Part shown: piece after piece, positions 1-7,781 of the stretch
How the letters are laid out: each line of letters begins with the position of its first letter
Position numbering within the stretch: the first letter of the stretch is position 1
Source: Nocardia blacklockiae
Lineage (GTDB): Bacteria > Actinomycetota > Actinomycetes > Mycobacteriales > Mycobacteriaceae
NCBI RefSeq assembly: GCF_015477355.1
Contig: NZ_JADLRJ010000008.1
Coordinates: 186,001 to 250,000 of the forward strand
Reading direction: 5' to 3'
Length of the DNA: 64,000 nt
Notes under the pieces: model-generated
Seen by the model: only the letters and a program-made list of their open reading frames with translations
Told to the model about the DNA's origin: nothing
Databases searched by the model: none
Position numbers and translations under genes: made by a program

Positions 1-96
1 CTGTTCACCGACATCGCCAACCCGACCTCGAACAAGATCTACCGCGCGATCGGGTTCGAGCCGGTCCGCAACTTCGTGCACTACGAGTTCGTCTGA
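1..96 (+). CDS. GNAT family N-acetyltransferase, C-terminal end only
   Basis: Only the last 31 codons are in the window; the frame is open from base 1 to a TGA at 94-96. The residues include ANPTSNKIYRAIGFEPV, the usual end of a GNAT acetyltransferase fold (an Asn-rich turn, then the helix carrying a Tyr and a GF/GY beta-strand). Such enzymes transfer an acetyl group from acetyl-CoA to an amine; the substrate cannot be told from this fragment. Its 3' end overlaps the convergent monooxygenase gene by 16 bases. Confidence 0.75.
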   Translation: MFTDIANPTSNKIYRAIGFEPVRNFVHYEFV

Positions 97-1625
97 GCCG
101 CGGGGGCTTTCGGCGCGGACGTGCCGAGGATGTGGTCGAGTGCCGAGCTGAGGGCCGCGGCCGGGTCGGGCGGCAGGGTGGGGGAGCGCCAGGCGACGAT
201 CTGGTCCGGGCGTACCAGCAGGGCTCCGGAGCTGGTGAGACCGGCTGCCGCGCACCAGGTCCGGTCCAGCGCGTGCGCCGGCACCGGTCCGTCGTGCCAC
301 GGCTGTCCGTCGGGCCCGGTCAGCAGGACGAAGTCGGTGTCCACGAGATCCAGGGTGGAGCGGCCGTCGGGCAGGAAATGGTGCGGCACACGGGTGCCCG
401 GCTGGCCGGTCAGGTCGAGGCGGTCCATCGTGTGGGTGCTCGCGTCGGGCACGAACGCGCCCTCGGGATACCGGGTGCCGAGGATCAGCGCGATCGGGTC
501 GGCCAGCGGAGTGCCGTCGGTGGACTCGGTGTTCATCGACCGCAGATTCGCGGTGCGCACGCTGGACTGGTCGGCGACGTACCAGCCGATCGGATGCCGT
601 TCGGCGTGATAGCTGTCCAGCAGTGCGGGCGCGGCCGCGCCGCGTAGTACCAGGGCCAGCTTCCAGGCGAGGTTGTGCGCGTCCTGGATGCCCGTGTTGG
701 CGCCCGCCGCGGCATAGGGCGGCATCACGTGCGCCGCGTCGCCGGCGAGGAACACCCGGCCCGATCGGAACCGGTCGGCCACGAACATGCCGGGCTCCCA
801 GGGCAGGACGCTGAGCAACTCGACGTCGAGATCGGGCACGCCGATCGCGGTCCGCAGTGCCGCCGGCCACTCCTCGAGCGGACGGTCCACGCCCGCGGCC
901 GTCGTGAAGATCCAGCGGAACGACCCGTCGACGGACGCGAAAGCCCCGGGGACAGCGGCATTGTCGACCTGACAGAGGTTGAACTCCCGGCCGCGCACCA
1001 GCTCTCGCAGGTCCGCGCGGAAGTAGACATTGACCGCGCGACCCAGGCTGCCGCGGCCCGAGCGCGGAATGCCGAGCCGCTCCCGGATCGGGCTCGCCGC
1101 GCCGTCCGCGGCGATCAGGTAGTCCACTCGCAGCCGCTCGACCGTGCCGTCGGCGGCCCGCAGCGTCGCCTCGACGCCGTCCGCGTCCTCGGCGAAGTCG
1201 GTGCACTCGACGCCGAATCGCAGCGCGCAGCCGCGTTCGAGGCCCACGCGGCGCAGGGTCGGCTCCAGCGCGTCCTGCGCGCACAGGCAGGCCGCGGCCG
1301 GAGTGATGCTGTCCCACTGCGGGATACCGCCGGGCAGCGTGAACGGCAGCGTCTGTGCCCGCGCCAGGGTCGGCCCGGCCGCCATCGCCTGGTAGGCGGC
1401 CAGATCGGCGGCGGCCGCGAGTACGGCGTCGGCGAGGCCGGTCTGCCGGAACAACTCCATCGTGCGGATGTTGATCCGCCGCGCCTTCGGCTGCGGCGAG
1501 GTGGTCGCGCGCCGCTCCACCAGGACCGCGGCCACGCCGTGGCGTTGCAGGAACAGCGCCGCCGACAACCCGACCAGGCCGCCGCCGACGATCAGAACGC
1601 GCGGTGCGTGTACGCCGTACATCAT
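81..1625 (-). CDS. FAD-dependent aromatic monooxygenase (PHBH/UbiH-like)
   Basis: About 514 aa. The N-terminus carries a Rossmann FAD-binding motif (VLIVGGGLVG, residues 10-19). A GD motif (FLAGDAAHVMPP, near residue 300) contacts the ribityl and pyrophosphate of FAD. This order is that of class A flavoprotein hydroxylases, which use NAD(P)H and O2 to hydroxylate phenolic or polyketide substrates; the substrate is not predictable. A GTG at 1640 is also in frame, but it lies inside a perfect palindrome that is probably an operator, so the ATG at 1625 is preferred (ATG 1622 is an alternative). No clear Shine-Dalgarno precedes it, so the message may be nearly leaderless. The gene is divergent from a TetR gene that probably controls it. 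Confidence 0.85.
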   Translation of the reverse strand: MMYGVHAPRVLIVGGGLVGLSAALFLQRHGVAAVLVERRATTSPQPKARRINIRTMELFRQTGLADAVLAAAADLAAYQAMAAGPTLARAQTLPFTLPGGIPQWDSITPAAACLCAQDALEPTLRRVGLERGCALRFGVECTDFAEDADGVEATLRAADGTVERLRVDYLIAADGAASPIRERLGIPRSGRGSLGRAVNVYFRADLRELVRGREFNLCQVDNAAVPGAFASVDGSFRWIFTTAAGVDRPLEEWPAALRTAIGVPDLDVELLSVLPWEPGMFVADRFRSGRVFLAGDAAHVMPPYAAAGANTGIQDAHNLAWKLALVLRGAAAPALLDSYHAERHPIGWYVADQSSVRTANLRSMNTESTDGTPLADPIALILGTRYPEGAFVPDASTHTMDRLDLTGQPGTRVPHHFLPDGRSTLDLVDTDFVLLTGPDGQPWHDGPVPAHALDRTWCAAAGLTSSGALLVRPDQIVAWRSPTLPPDPAAALSSALDHILGTSAPKAPAAQTNS

Positions 1626-1640
1626 GTGTACGTTGTACAC
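1626..1640. promoter_or_regulatory. Perfect palindrome, probable TetR operator
   Basis: GTGTAC-GTT-GTACAC is a perfect 6+6 inverted repeat with a 3-base spacer. It lies in the short gap between the divergent monooxygenase and tetR genes and abuts the monooxygenase start. Divergent TetR/target pairs usually have such a site, so autoregulation plus repression of the monooxygenase is a reasonable inference. No binding data can be seen here. Confidence 0.6.
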
Positions 1641-1669
1641 GAATGGTTGAATGCGGGCAAGGAGGTGCG

Positions 1670-2422
1670 ATGACCGAGGAGGCTCCCGGCCCGCTCGTCT
1701 GGTCGCTGCCGGAACCGCCGGGGCGGCCCACGACGAGCCTGAGCCGGGCCGACATCCTGCGTGCCGGAATGGCTCTCGCCGACGCGGAAGGGGCGCGGGC
1801 GCTCACCATGCGCCGCGTGGCGACGGCGGTGGGCGCGTCCACGCCGATGTCGCTGTACCGCTACGTCGGCAGCAAGGACGGCCTGGTCGACCTGATGATC
1901 GACGCGGTCTACGGCGAGATACCGCTGCCCGGGCCGCCGGCGGGCGCCGATCGGTGGGCGGCGGCGCACTGGCGCACCGGCCTCGAACAGCTCGCCCTGC
2001 ACACCTGGACCGTGATCCGCCGACACCTGTGGTTCGGCGAACTCTGGCACACCCGCCCGCCCCTCGGCCCGAACGCGCTGCGCTACTTCGACTATCGGTT
2101 CGCGCTGCTCGAGCCGCTGGGCCGGACGGCCGACGACCTGACGCTGCTCACCGCCGCGGTCGACGGCCACTTGATCGGCGCAGCCCTGCAATCGGCGGAG
2201 GAGCAGCGCATGCGCCACCGCAGCGGCCTGCACACCGACGAGCAATTGGCCGCCGCCGCAAGGCCTTTCCTCGAACCGCTGCTCGCCGACGGCCGCTACC
2301 CCGCCTTCGAGCGCTGGCTCCGCGGCCGCACCGGCGCGGGTCCGGCCGACCCCATCCCCTGGACCCTCGCCTGCCTGCTCGACGGCCTGACCGACCGTAT
2401 GGACCTGCCGCGCTCGGAGTGA
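1670..2422 (+). CDS. TetR/AcrR family transcriptional regulator
   Basis: 250 aa. An N-terminal TetR helix-turn-helix spans roughly residues 23-70 (SRADILRAGMALADAEG, then ALTMRRVATAVGASTPMSLYRYVGSKDGL). The C-terminal ligand-binding domain resembles TetR_C. The start is the ATG at 1670, preceded by AAGGAGGTG; longer in-frame starts would run through the operator. The gene is divergent from the FAD monooxygenase, so the likely role is ligand-released repression of that enzyme, with the substrate or a related aromatic as inducer (inference). Confidence 0.9.
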   Translation: MTEEAPGPLVWSLPEPPGRPTTSLSRADILRAGMALADAEGARALTMRRVATAVGASTPMSLYRYVGSKDGLVDLMIDAVYGEIPLPGPPAGADRWAAAHWRTGLEQLALHTWTVIRRHLWFGELWHTRPPLGPNALRYFDYRFALLEPLGRTADDLTLLTAAVDGHLIGAALQSAEEQRMRHRSGLHTDEQLAAAARPFLEPLLADGRYPAFERWLRGRTGAGPADPIPWTLACLLDGLTDRMDLPRSE

Positions 2423-2445
2423 GGCGGGCCGCCGGAGGATTGTGG

Positions 2446-3120
2446 TCAGCCGGTGCGTTCGAGGTGGCGGGGGGTCGATAACGCGGGGCCGGATGCTCGG
2501 CGCAGCAGGGCGCGGACGTCGTCGTCGTCGAGGGGTGGGCAGTCCTCGTAGAACTCGCTCACGTCGGTGATGCGGTCTTGCAGGTGAGGGCAGACGACCT
2601 TGTCGGCGTCGCCGCCCAGACCCGTGACGGCGGCCTTGGTGCCGACCGGTGCGGCCACCACGACGCGGATCGCGCCGTGCGCGTAGGCGGCCCGGCACGC
2701 GGCGCGGGCGGGCGCGGCGACCGGCAGCGCCTCGTCGACGACCACGATCGTGCGCCCGGCCAGTTCGGGGCGCTGAGTGGCGTCGCGCAGGTGTTCCACC
2801 CTGCGCCGCAACGCGTCTCGTTCCCGCCGCTCGATCCGGGTGAGTTCGGCCGCCGCCGTGCGCAGGGCGCGTGCCCGGTCACCGTCGACCACGCGGACCC
2901 CGCGCTCGGCGATCGCCCCGAACGCCGGCTCGGGCTGTTCCGGCGTGCGCAGCTGGTGCACCACCATGATGTCGAGCGCCACCCGCAACTCGGCCGCGAC
3001 CGCGGAGGCCACGGCGGCCCCACCACCGGCCAAGCCGACCACCACGACGTCGGGGCCGCGGAATGCCATCAAATGGCCGGCCAATCGTCGGCCGGCGTCG
3101 CGACGATCGAGGAACAGCAT
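2446..3120 (-). CDS. Phosphoribosyltransferase-like protein with degenerate PRPP loop
   Basis: 224 aa, preceded by AGGAGG. The fold resembles the predicted phosphoribosyltransferases found singly or fused in actinobacteria: an N-terminal strand-turn (DVVVVGLAGGGAAVASAVAAEL), a long charged central helix, then GRTIVVVDEALPVAAP (residues 122-137) where the PRPP-binding signature should be. A normal signature is VILVDDGxATGAT. Here the acidic pair survives as Asp129-Glu130, but the TGAT phosphate loop is replaced by PVAAP. The protein may bind something else or be inactive. It is a single gene, convergent with tetR. Confidence 0.7.
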   Translation of the reverse strand: MLFLDRRDAGRRLAGHLMAFRGPDVVVVGLAGGGAAVASAVAAELRVALDIMVVHQLRTPEQPEPAFGAIAERGVRVVDGDRARALRTAAAELTRIERRERDALRRRVEHLRDATQRPELAGRTIVVVDEALPVAAPARAACRAAYAHGAIRVVVAAPVGTKAAVTGLGGDADKVVCPHLQDRITDVSEFYEDCPPLDDDDVRALLRRASGPALSTPRHLERTG

Positions 3121-3626
3121 GAAGCCTCCTGAGGGATCGTGAAAACGAAATCACCTGCGCCGGGTGTGTTGGGTGGCGGGCGGAACGACTCGTACGGGCG
3201 GTAGCCCGAAAAATGTACAAACCGTTTGCAATTGCAATCCGCTCCGGGGAGATAGTGGCGACGGCCGCGGTTCGGGGCTGTCGAACCGGACGGTCACACT
3301 GCCTGCGGACGTGGCCGCGGCGTGGTGAAAAGTACTGCGCCGTAACGGATCCTGGGCCGAGGCAGGGGTGGCCAGCATCCATATCTCCTCCAGAGTCTCC
3401 TACCGCCGGGGCGAGAGCCGCGCTTCTGGACTCGGGAAGACAACGGAGCCAATTCTACGTCGGTGCCGATGTCGCCGGGTGTGAAACGCGCATGAATGAC
3501 ATTACTGGAGTTTATGGTCTCGCAATTGAAATGTGTTGTGCGGGGGAGCCTTCCGATATGAGCCCTCGTCGGGCCGCGCGGGCCCGCGCCGCCGGTCGGT
3601 AACTGGGCGCCGAAAACCGTTGTGGG
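3121..3626. other. Gene-poor interval of lower GC
   Basis: About 500 bases without a convincing gene. It contains AT-rich patches (around 3205-3235 and 3485-3540) unlike the surrounding DNA and should hold the promoter of the leftward phosphoribosyltransferase-like gene. A leftward open frame begins at 3378-3382 just after GGAGGAGAT and ends at 3151, but its codon use is not convincingly coding. A GC palindrome (GCGCGGGCCCGCGC) lies near 3580. Confidence 0.5.
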
Positions 3627-4538
3627 TCAGGCCGAGCCGGAAACCACCCACTCGAACGCGGTGGCCTCCGAGCGGGCGCCCTCGGCCGCGCGCGACCGGT
3701 TCGGCTCACCGAGTTCGGCGAGCAGGGATTCGGTGGTCTCGACCATGGCCGCCAGGGTCGCGGGCGTGAACCAGTCCGGCCGCGTGGCGAACAGCAGATC
3801 CTCGCTGGAGGTGTTGCCGCTGGCGCCCGGCGCGAACGGGCAGCCGCCGAGTCCGCCCAGCGAACCGTCCACCACCGCGGCACCGGCGGCGCGGGCGGCC
3901 AGCGCATTGGCGACCCCCATGCCCCAGGTGTCGTGGCCGTGGAACACGATGCGGCGCTGCGGAGTTCGCGTGCGCACCGCTTCGACGAGCGCGGCGACCT
4001 GAGCGGGGTGCGCCTGCCCGAGCGTGTCGGCGAGCACGATGTCCGCCGCGCCGTCGGTGCGTGGATCGGCAGCGATCGCCAGCACCCGCCGGGGGTCGAC
4101 CGGTCCGTCGAACGGGCAGCTGAACGCCGTCGCCAGGCAGAGCTGAATGCTGCCGCCCGCCTCCCGTGCCAGCCGGATCGCGGCGGGCATGGCGGCCACG
4201 CTGTCCTCGGCGGTCCGGCCGATATTGGCCTGGTTGTGCGCGTCGGACACCGACAGGCAGTACTGGAAGTTGCGCACGCCGGCCGCGGCCGCGCGCTCCA
4301 CCTGCCGGGGCGTCGCCACCCACACCCAACAGTGTTGCAGCTCTTCGGGTTTCAGCGCGGCGACCAGCTCCATGGTGTTGGCCATCGGCGGCACCAGATC
4401 CGGCCGCGCCATCGAGCCGATCTCCAGTTCGGGCACGCCGAGGCCGAGCAGCGTGCGGGCGATCTCCACCTTGCGCTCGGTCGGCAGCACCTTGCCGGTC
4501 AGCTGCAGGCCGTCGCGCAGGGTCACGTCGCGCAGCAT
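3627..4538 (-). CDS. Hydroxymethylglutaryl-CoA lyase family protein
   Basis: 303 aa TIM-barrel of the HMGL/DRE family. The first strand carries DVTLRDGLQ, supplying the metal-binding Asp and catalytic Arg. HGHDTWGMGVAN gives the two metal-binding His. GGCPFAPGASGN is the glycine-rich loop with the catalytic Cys. HMG-CoA lyase cleaves 3-hydroxy-3-methylglutaryl-CoA to acetoacetate and acetyl-CoA in leucine breakdown; related family members cleave other 3-hydroxyacyl-CoAs, so the substrate is not certain. The ATG overlaps the stop of the upstream CoA-transferase (TGATG), implying translational coupling and a common substrate. Confidence 0.88.
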   Translation of the reverse strand: MLRDVTLRDGLQLTGKVLPTERKVEIARTLLGLGVPELEIGSMARPDLVPPMANTMELVAALKPEELQHCWVWVATPRQVERAAAAGVRNFQYCLSVSDAHNQANIGRTAEDSVAAMPAAIRLAREAGGSIQLCLATAFSCPFDGPVDPRRVLAIAADPRTDGAADIVLADTLGQAHPAQVAALVEAVRTRTPQRRIVFHGHDTWGMGVANALAARAAGAAVVDGSLGGLGGCPFAPGASGNTSSEDLLFATRPDWFTPATLAAMVETTESLLAELGEPNRSRAAEGARSEATAFEWVVSGSA

Positions 4539-5749
4539 CAGTTGTCCTCCAGCGCTTCGATTTCCGCGTCCGACATGTCGAGGAGGGTGGACAGCACCTC
4601 GCGGGTGTGCGCACCGAGGTCCGGGCCGACCGTGCGGATGGGCAGCGACTGCCCGCCGATCACGGGGACGATCCCCGGGAAGCCGACCGGCTTGGGCTCG
4701 GGCTCGCCGACGTCCACCGGGAAGGTCTGAATCATGTTGCGCGCCCGGTATTGCGGGTCCTCGGCGATGTCGGCGGCGGTGTAGATCGGCCCGGACGGGA
4801 TGGCCGCCTCGTCGAGGATGCGCAGCGCCTCGTCGCGGGTGTGGCGGCGGGTCCATTCCGCGATGGCGGCGTCGAGGCGGTCGCGGTGCCGCCAGCGGCC
4901 GGCGTTGTCGGCCAGCTCCGGATCGTCGGCCAGGTCGGGCCGCTCGATCACCCGCATGTAGCGCTGGAAGATGGCGTCGCCGTTGCCGCCGATGATGATG
5001 CTGGTGCCGTCGGCGCACGGGTAGGCGTTGCTGGGCGCGATGCCCTCCATCCGGCCGCCGACCCGCTCGCGGTTGATGCCGTAGGCGAAGTAGTCGGGCA
5101 CCAGCGACTCCATCACCGACAGAATGGATTCGTTGAGCGCCACGTCGATGACGCGCTGCGGCAGCGGCAGGTGCTCGCTCGCCCGGTCGCGCTGGAACAG
5201 GGCCATCACCGTGCCGAAGGCGGCGTAGATGCCGGCGATCGAGTCGCCGATCGAGACGCCGACCCGCACCGGCGGCCGGTCCGGATCACCCACCAGCTCC
5301 CGCAGCCCACCGACCGCCTCGGCCACCGCCGCGAAGCCGGGGCGATCGGCCAGCGGTCCGGTCTGGCCGTAGGCGGAGATGCGGGTGATCACCAGATCCG
5401 GATTGGCGGCGCTGAGCTCCTCCGGCCCCAGCCCCCACTTCTCCAGCATGCCCGGCCGGAAGTTCTCCAGCAGCACGTCGCACTGCCGGATCAGGTCCAG
5501 GACGATTCCGCGCCCGGCCTCGGTGCGCAGGTCGAGGGTGATCGACTTCTTGTTGCGGTTGACGGTGCGGTACAGCATCGAGGTGTCGCCGCCGTAGAGC
5601 CGCCAATTGCGCAGTTCGTCACCGGTTTTCGGGCGTTCGACCTTGATCACCTCGGCACCGAAGTCGCCGAGGATGCGGCCGGCGGTCGGCGCCGCTATGT
5701 AGTTGCCGAGCTCCAGTACCCGCACCCCGTCCAGCGGCCGAATGTCCAT
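4538..5749 (-). CDS. CaiB/BaiF (class III) CoA-transferase
   Basis: 403 aa from ATG 5749; a GTG at 5764 is also in frame. The N-terminal RVLELGNYIAAPTAGRILGDFGAEVIKVE is the classical family III start. GVSIGDSIAG places an Asp at about residue 169, the position of the catalytic Asp169 of formyl-CoA transferase. These enzymes move CoA between carboxylic acids through an aspartyl-CoA thioester. Coupling with the HMG-CoA-lyase-like gene suggests activation of a branched dicarboxylate such as HMG, citramalate or a glutarate, followed by lyase cleavage (inference). Confidence 0.9.
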   Translation of the reverse strand: MDIRPLDGVRVLELGNYIAAPTAGRILGDFGAEVIKVERPKTGDELRNWRLYGGDTSMLYRTVNRNKKSITLDLRTEAGRGIVLDLIRQCDVLLENFRPGMLEKWGLGPEELSAANPDLVITRISAYGQTGPLADRPGFAAVAEAVGGLRELVGDPDRPPVRVGVSIGDSIAGIYAAFGTVMALFQRDRASEHLPLPQRVIDVALNESILSVMESLVPDYFAYGINRERVGGRMEGIAPSNAYPCADGTSIIIGGNGDAIFQRYMRVIERPDLADDPELADNAGRWRHRDRLDAAIAEWTRRHTRDEALRILDEAAIPSGPIYTAADIAEDPQYRARNMIQTFPVDVGEPEPKPVGFPGIVPVIGGQSLPIRTVGPDLGAHTREVLSTLLDMSDAEIEALEDN

Positions 5750-5803
5750 GCGGACAGTATCCACGGCGAGTTCGGCGGCCGGCCGGGGTCGGGCCGGAAG
5801 CGG

Positions 5804-6736
5804 CTAGGCCGCGGTGGGGCGCGCCTCGTCGATGACCGAGTAGTGCTCGGCGTTGCCCGAGATCACCTCGCTGGGGCGGCCGTCGACGCCGACCGGGATG
5901 TCACCGGCGAGGGTGATGCGGGTGAGCTTGCGGTGTTCCGAGCCGTCGTAGTCGTCGATGGCGTAGTGCTGGGTGGCGCGGTTGTCCCAGATGGCGACGT
6001 CGCCGAGCGACCAGTTCCAGCGGGTGGTGTGCTCCAGGCGGGTGACCCGGTCCTGGAACAGCCGGAACAGCGCGTGCGACTCGTTGCTGGGCAGACCGAC
6101 GATCTGCTTCACGAAATGACCCAGCAGCAGGGCGCGTTCACCCGTCTCGGGGTGCACGCGCACCACCGGGTGCTCGGTCTCGTAGAAGGTGGACTGGAAC
6201 TCCGCGCGGTAGGCCTTCGCCTTGTCGTTGGGCGAATCCTCCTGGGCGGCCGCGTAGTCGTACTGGTTGGTGTGTCGGGCGCGCAGGCTCTCGGCCAGGC
6301 GCTTGAGCGGTTCGGGCAGCGAGTTGTAGGCGGCGACGGTGGAGGCCCAGGTGGTCGAGCCGCCGTAGCTGGGCAGCGACACCGCGCGCAGGATCGAGGC
6401 CTTCGGCACCCGGTCGACGAAGGTGACGTCGGTGTGCCAGCTGTTGGCGCGGCCGCGGTGCGAGTCGATGGCCAGGCTCTTCACGCCCGCCGAGGTGACG
6501 GTGGGGTGCGGGGTGGTGGGGCTGCCGAGCAGTTCCGCGAATTCGTACTGGCCGTCCTCGGTGAGGTGGTGCTGGTCGCGGAAGAAGATCACCTTGTGCT
6601 CGTTGAGCGCGGCGCGGATGGCGGCCACGGTGTCGGCGTCCAGGTCGCCGCCGAGGCGGACCCCCTCGATCCGCGCGCCGATGTGGGTACCGAGCTTGAC
6701 GACGGTCACGGTGCCTGCTGCCTGAGCGACTGACAT
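5804..6736 (-). CDS. TauD/TfdA family Fe(II)/2-oxoglutarate dioxygenase, Rv3406-like alkylsulfatase
   Basis: 310 aa. WHTDVTF gives the His and Asp of the 2-His-1-Asp iron triad; [14 protein letters not shown] gives the distal His, and a later Arg (HRKLTRITL) should bind 2-oxoglutarate. Whole stretches ([45 protein letters not shown]) match my recollection of M. tuberculosis Rv3406, a type II alkylsulfatase that oxidatively releases sulfate from alkyl sulfates. The role here is probably sulfur scavenging. The start at 6736 (MSVAQ) follows GAGAAAGG; an upstream in-frame ATG at 6763 is less likely. Confidence 0.88.
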   Translation of the reverse strand: MSVAQAAGTVTVVKLGTHIGARIEGVRLGGDLDADTVAAIRAALNEHKVIFFRDQHHLTEDGQYEFAELLGSPTTPHPTVTSAGVKSLAIDSHRGRANSWHTDVTFVDRVPKASILRAVSLPSYGGSTTWASTVAAYNSLPEPLKRLAESLRARHTNQYDYAAAQEDSPNDKAKAYRAEFQSTFYETEHPVVRVHPETGERALLLGHFVKQIVGLPSNESHALFRLFQDRVTRLEHTTRWNWSLGDVAIWDNRATQHYAIDDYDGSEHRKLTRITLAGDIPVGVDGRPSEVISGNAEHYSVIDEARPTAA

Positions 6737-6857
6737 ACCAGGGCCTTTCTCGAAAGCGAACAACGCTTCGAGGACACCACCGCGCCCCGGCGCGAAACAG
6801 GTTTGCGGTCAGCCGGATCGAAACCCCGGGCAGCGGCGGGAAATCTGCTACGCCCCG

Positions 6858-7628
6858 CTATCCGAGATGTTCGCGCAGGTAGGCCAGATCGTCCGCGATG
6901 CCCTCGGCCGGGGTCTCCAGCACAACCGGGGCGTCGGCGGTGCGGCACACCTCGGCCAGCAGCTGCGGGTCGATGGTGCCGTCGGCGAAGTTGGCGTGCC
7001 GGTCGGCGCCGGAGTTGAACTCGTCGCGCGAGGAGTTCAGGTGCACCAGGTCGATGCGGCCGGTGATGGCGCGGATGCGGTCCACCACGCCGATCAGCTC
7101 CTCGCCGCCGGCCCAGGCGTGGCAGGTGTCCAGGCAGAAGCCCGCGCCGAACTCGCCGACCTGGTCCCACAGCCGGGCGATGGAGTCGAAATGCCTTGCC
7201 ATGGCGTGGTTTCCGCCGGCCGTGTTCTCGATCAGGATCGGGACCGCGAAGCCGCCCTTGTCCTGCTGGCGCTCGAACAGCTTGCGCCAGTTGACGATTC
7301 CGGCCTCGATCTCGGCGTCGGAGCGTACGTGCCCGCCGTGCACGACCAGCCCGAACGCGCCCAGCTCGGCCGCGGCCTGCGCCTGCTGGGCCACCGCGTT
7401 GCGCGAGGGCATGCGCAGCCGGTTGTTCGTGCTGGCCACGTTGATCTGGTAGGTGGAGTGCACCACCACCTCGATCGGGCTGGCCTTGATCTCCGCCGCG
7501 CGCGGGTGCGGCTGCGGTTTGTCCCAGCTCTGCGGATCCACCACGAACATCTGGATGACCTCGGCGCCGAGTTTCTCGCCGAAGCCGATCGGATCACTGT
7601 CTTGCCGGACGTGTGCTCCAATGCGCAT
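6858..7628 (-). CDS. nfo: Deoxyribonuclease IV / AP endonuclease
   Basis: 256 aa, close to the usual length of short actinobacterial endonuclease IV. The TIM barrel begins MRIGAHV and contains the zinc-cluster signatures VVHGGHV, PILIENTAGG, CLDTCHAWAGG and VHLNSSRDEFNSGADRHAN. The enzyme cuts DNA 5' to abasic sites and removes blocked 3' ends in base-excision repair. It resembles M. tuberculosis End (Rv0670). It is divergent from the kinase gene, with about 150 bases between them for both promoters. Confidence 0.93.
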   Translation of the reverse strand: MRIGAHVRQDSDPIGFGEKLGAEVIQMFVVDPQSWDKPQPHPRAAEIKASPIEVVVHSTYQINVASTNNRLRMPSRNAVAQQAQAAAELGAFGLVVHGGHVRSDAEIEAGIVNWRKLFERQQDKGGFAVPILIENTAGGNHAMARHFDSIARLWDQVGEFGAGFCLDTCHAWAGGEELIGVVDRIRAITGRIDLVHLNSSRDEFNSGADRHANFADGTIDPQLLAEVCRTADAPVVLETPAEGIADDLAYLREHLG

Positions 7629-7781
7629 GGGTCAGAGCGTATCGGTAGCCACCGACACGATCCGGACTGCTATGGTTTCGGTGTTTTCCGTGGTCTGCCG
7701 AGGGCGGCGACGGGGGTTCATCTGCGGTACTGCCGTGCGCTGGCGGGGTCCCGGTGCGCGACACGGGAAGTGGGAGCGGAC

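Noticed and set aside
3627-5018. A 463-codon frame covering the HMG-CoA-lyase gene and extending upstream
   Set aside because: The first 160 codons are Arg/His-rich shadow sequence of the CoA-transferase gene; the real start is the overlapping ATG at 4538.
6867-7781. Upstream extension of the kinase frame through the endonuclease IV gene
   Set aside because: It is the antisense shadow of endonuclease IV; ATG 7782 has a ribosome site and begins just before the kinase domain.
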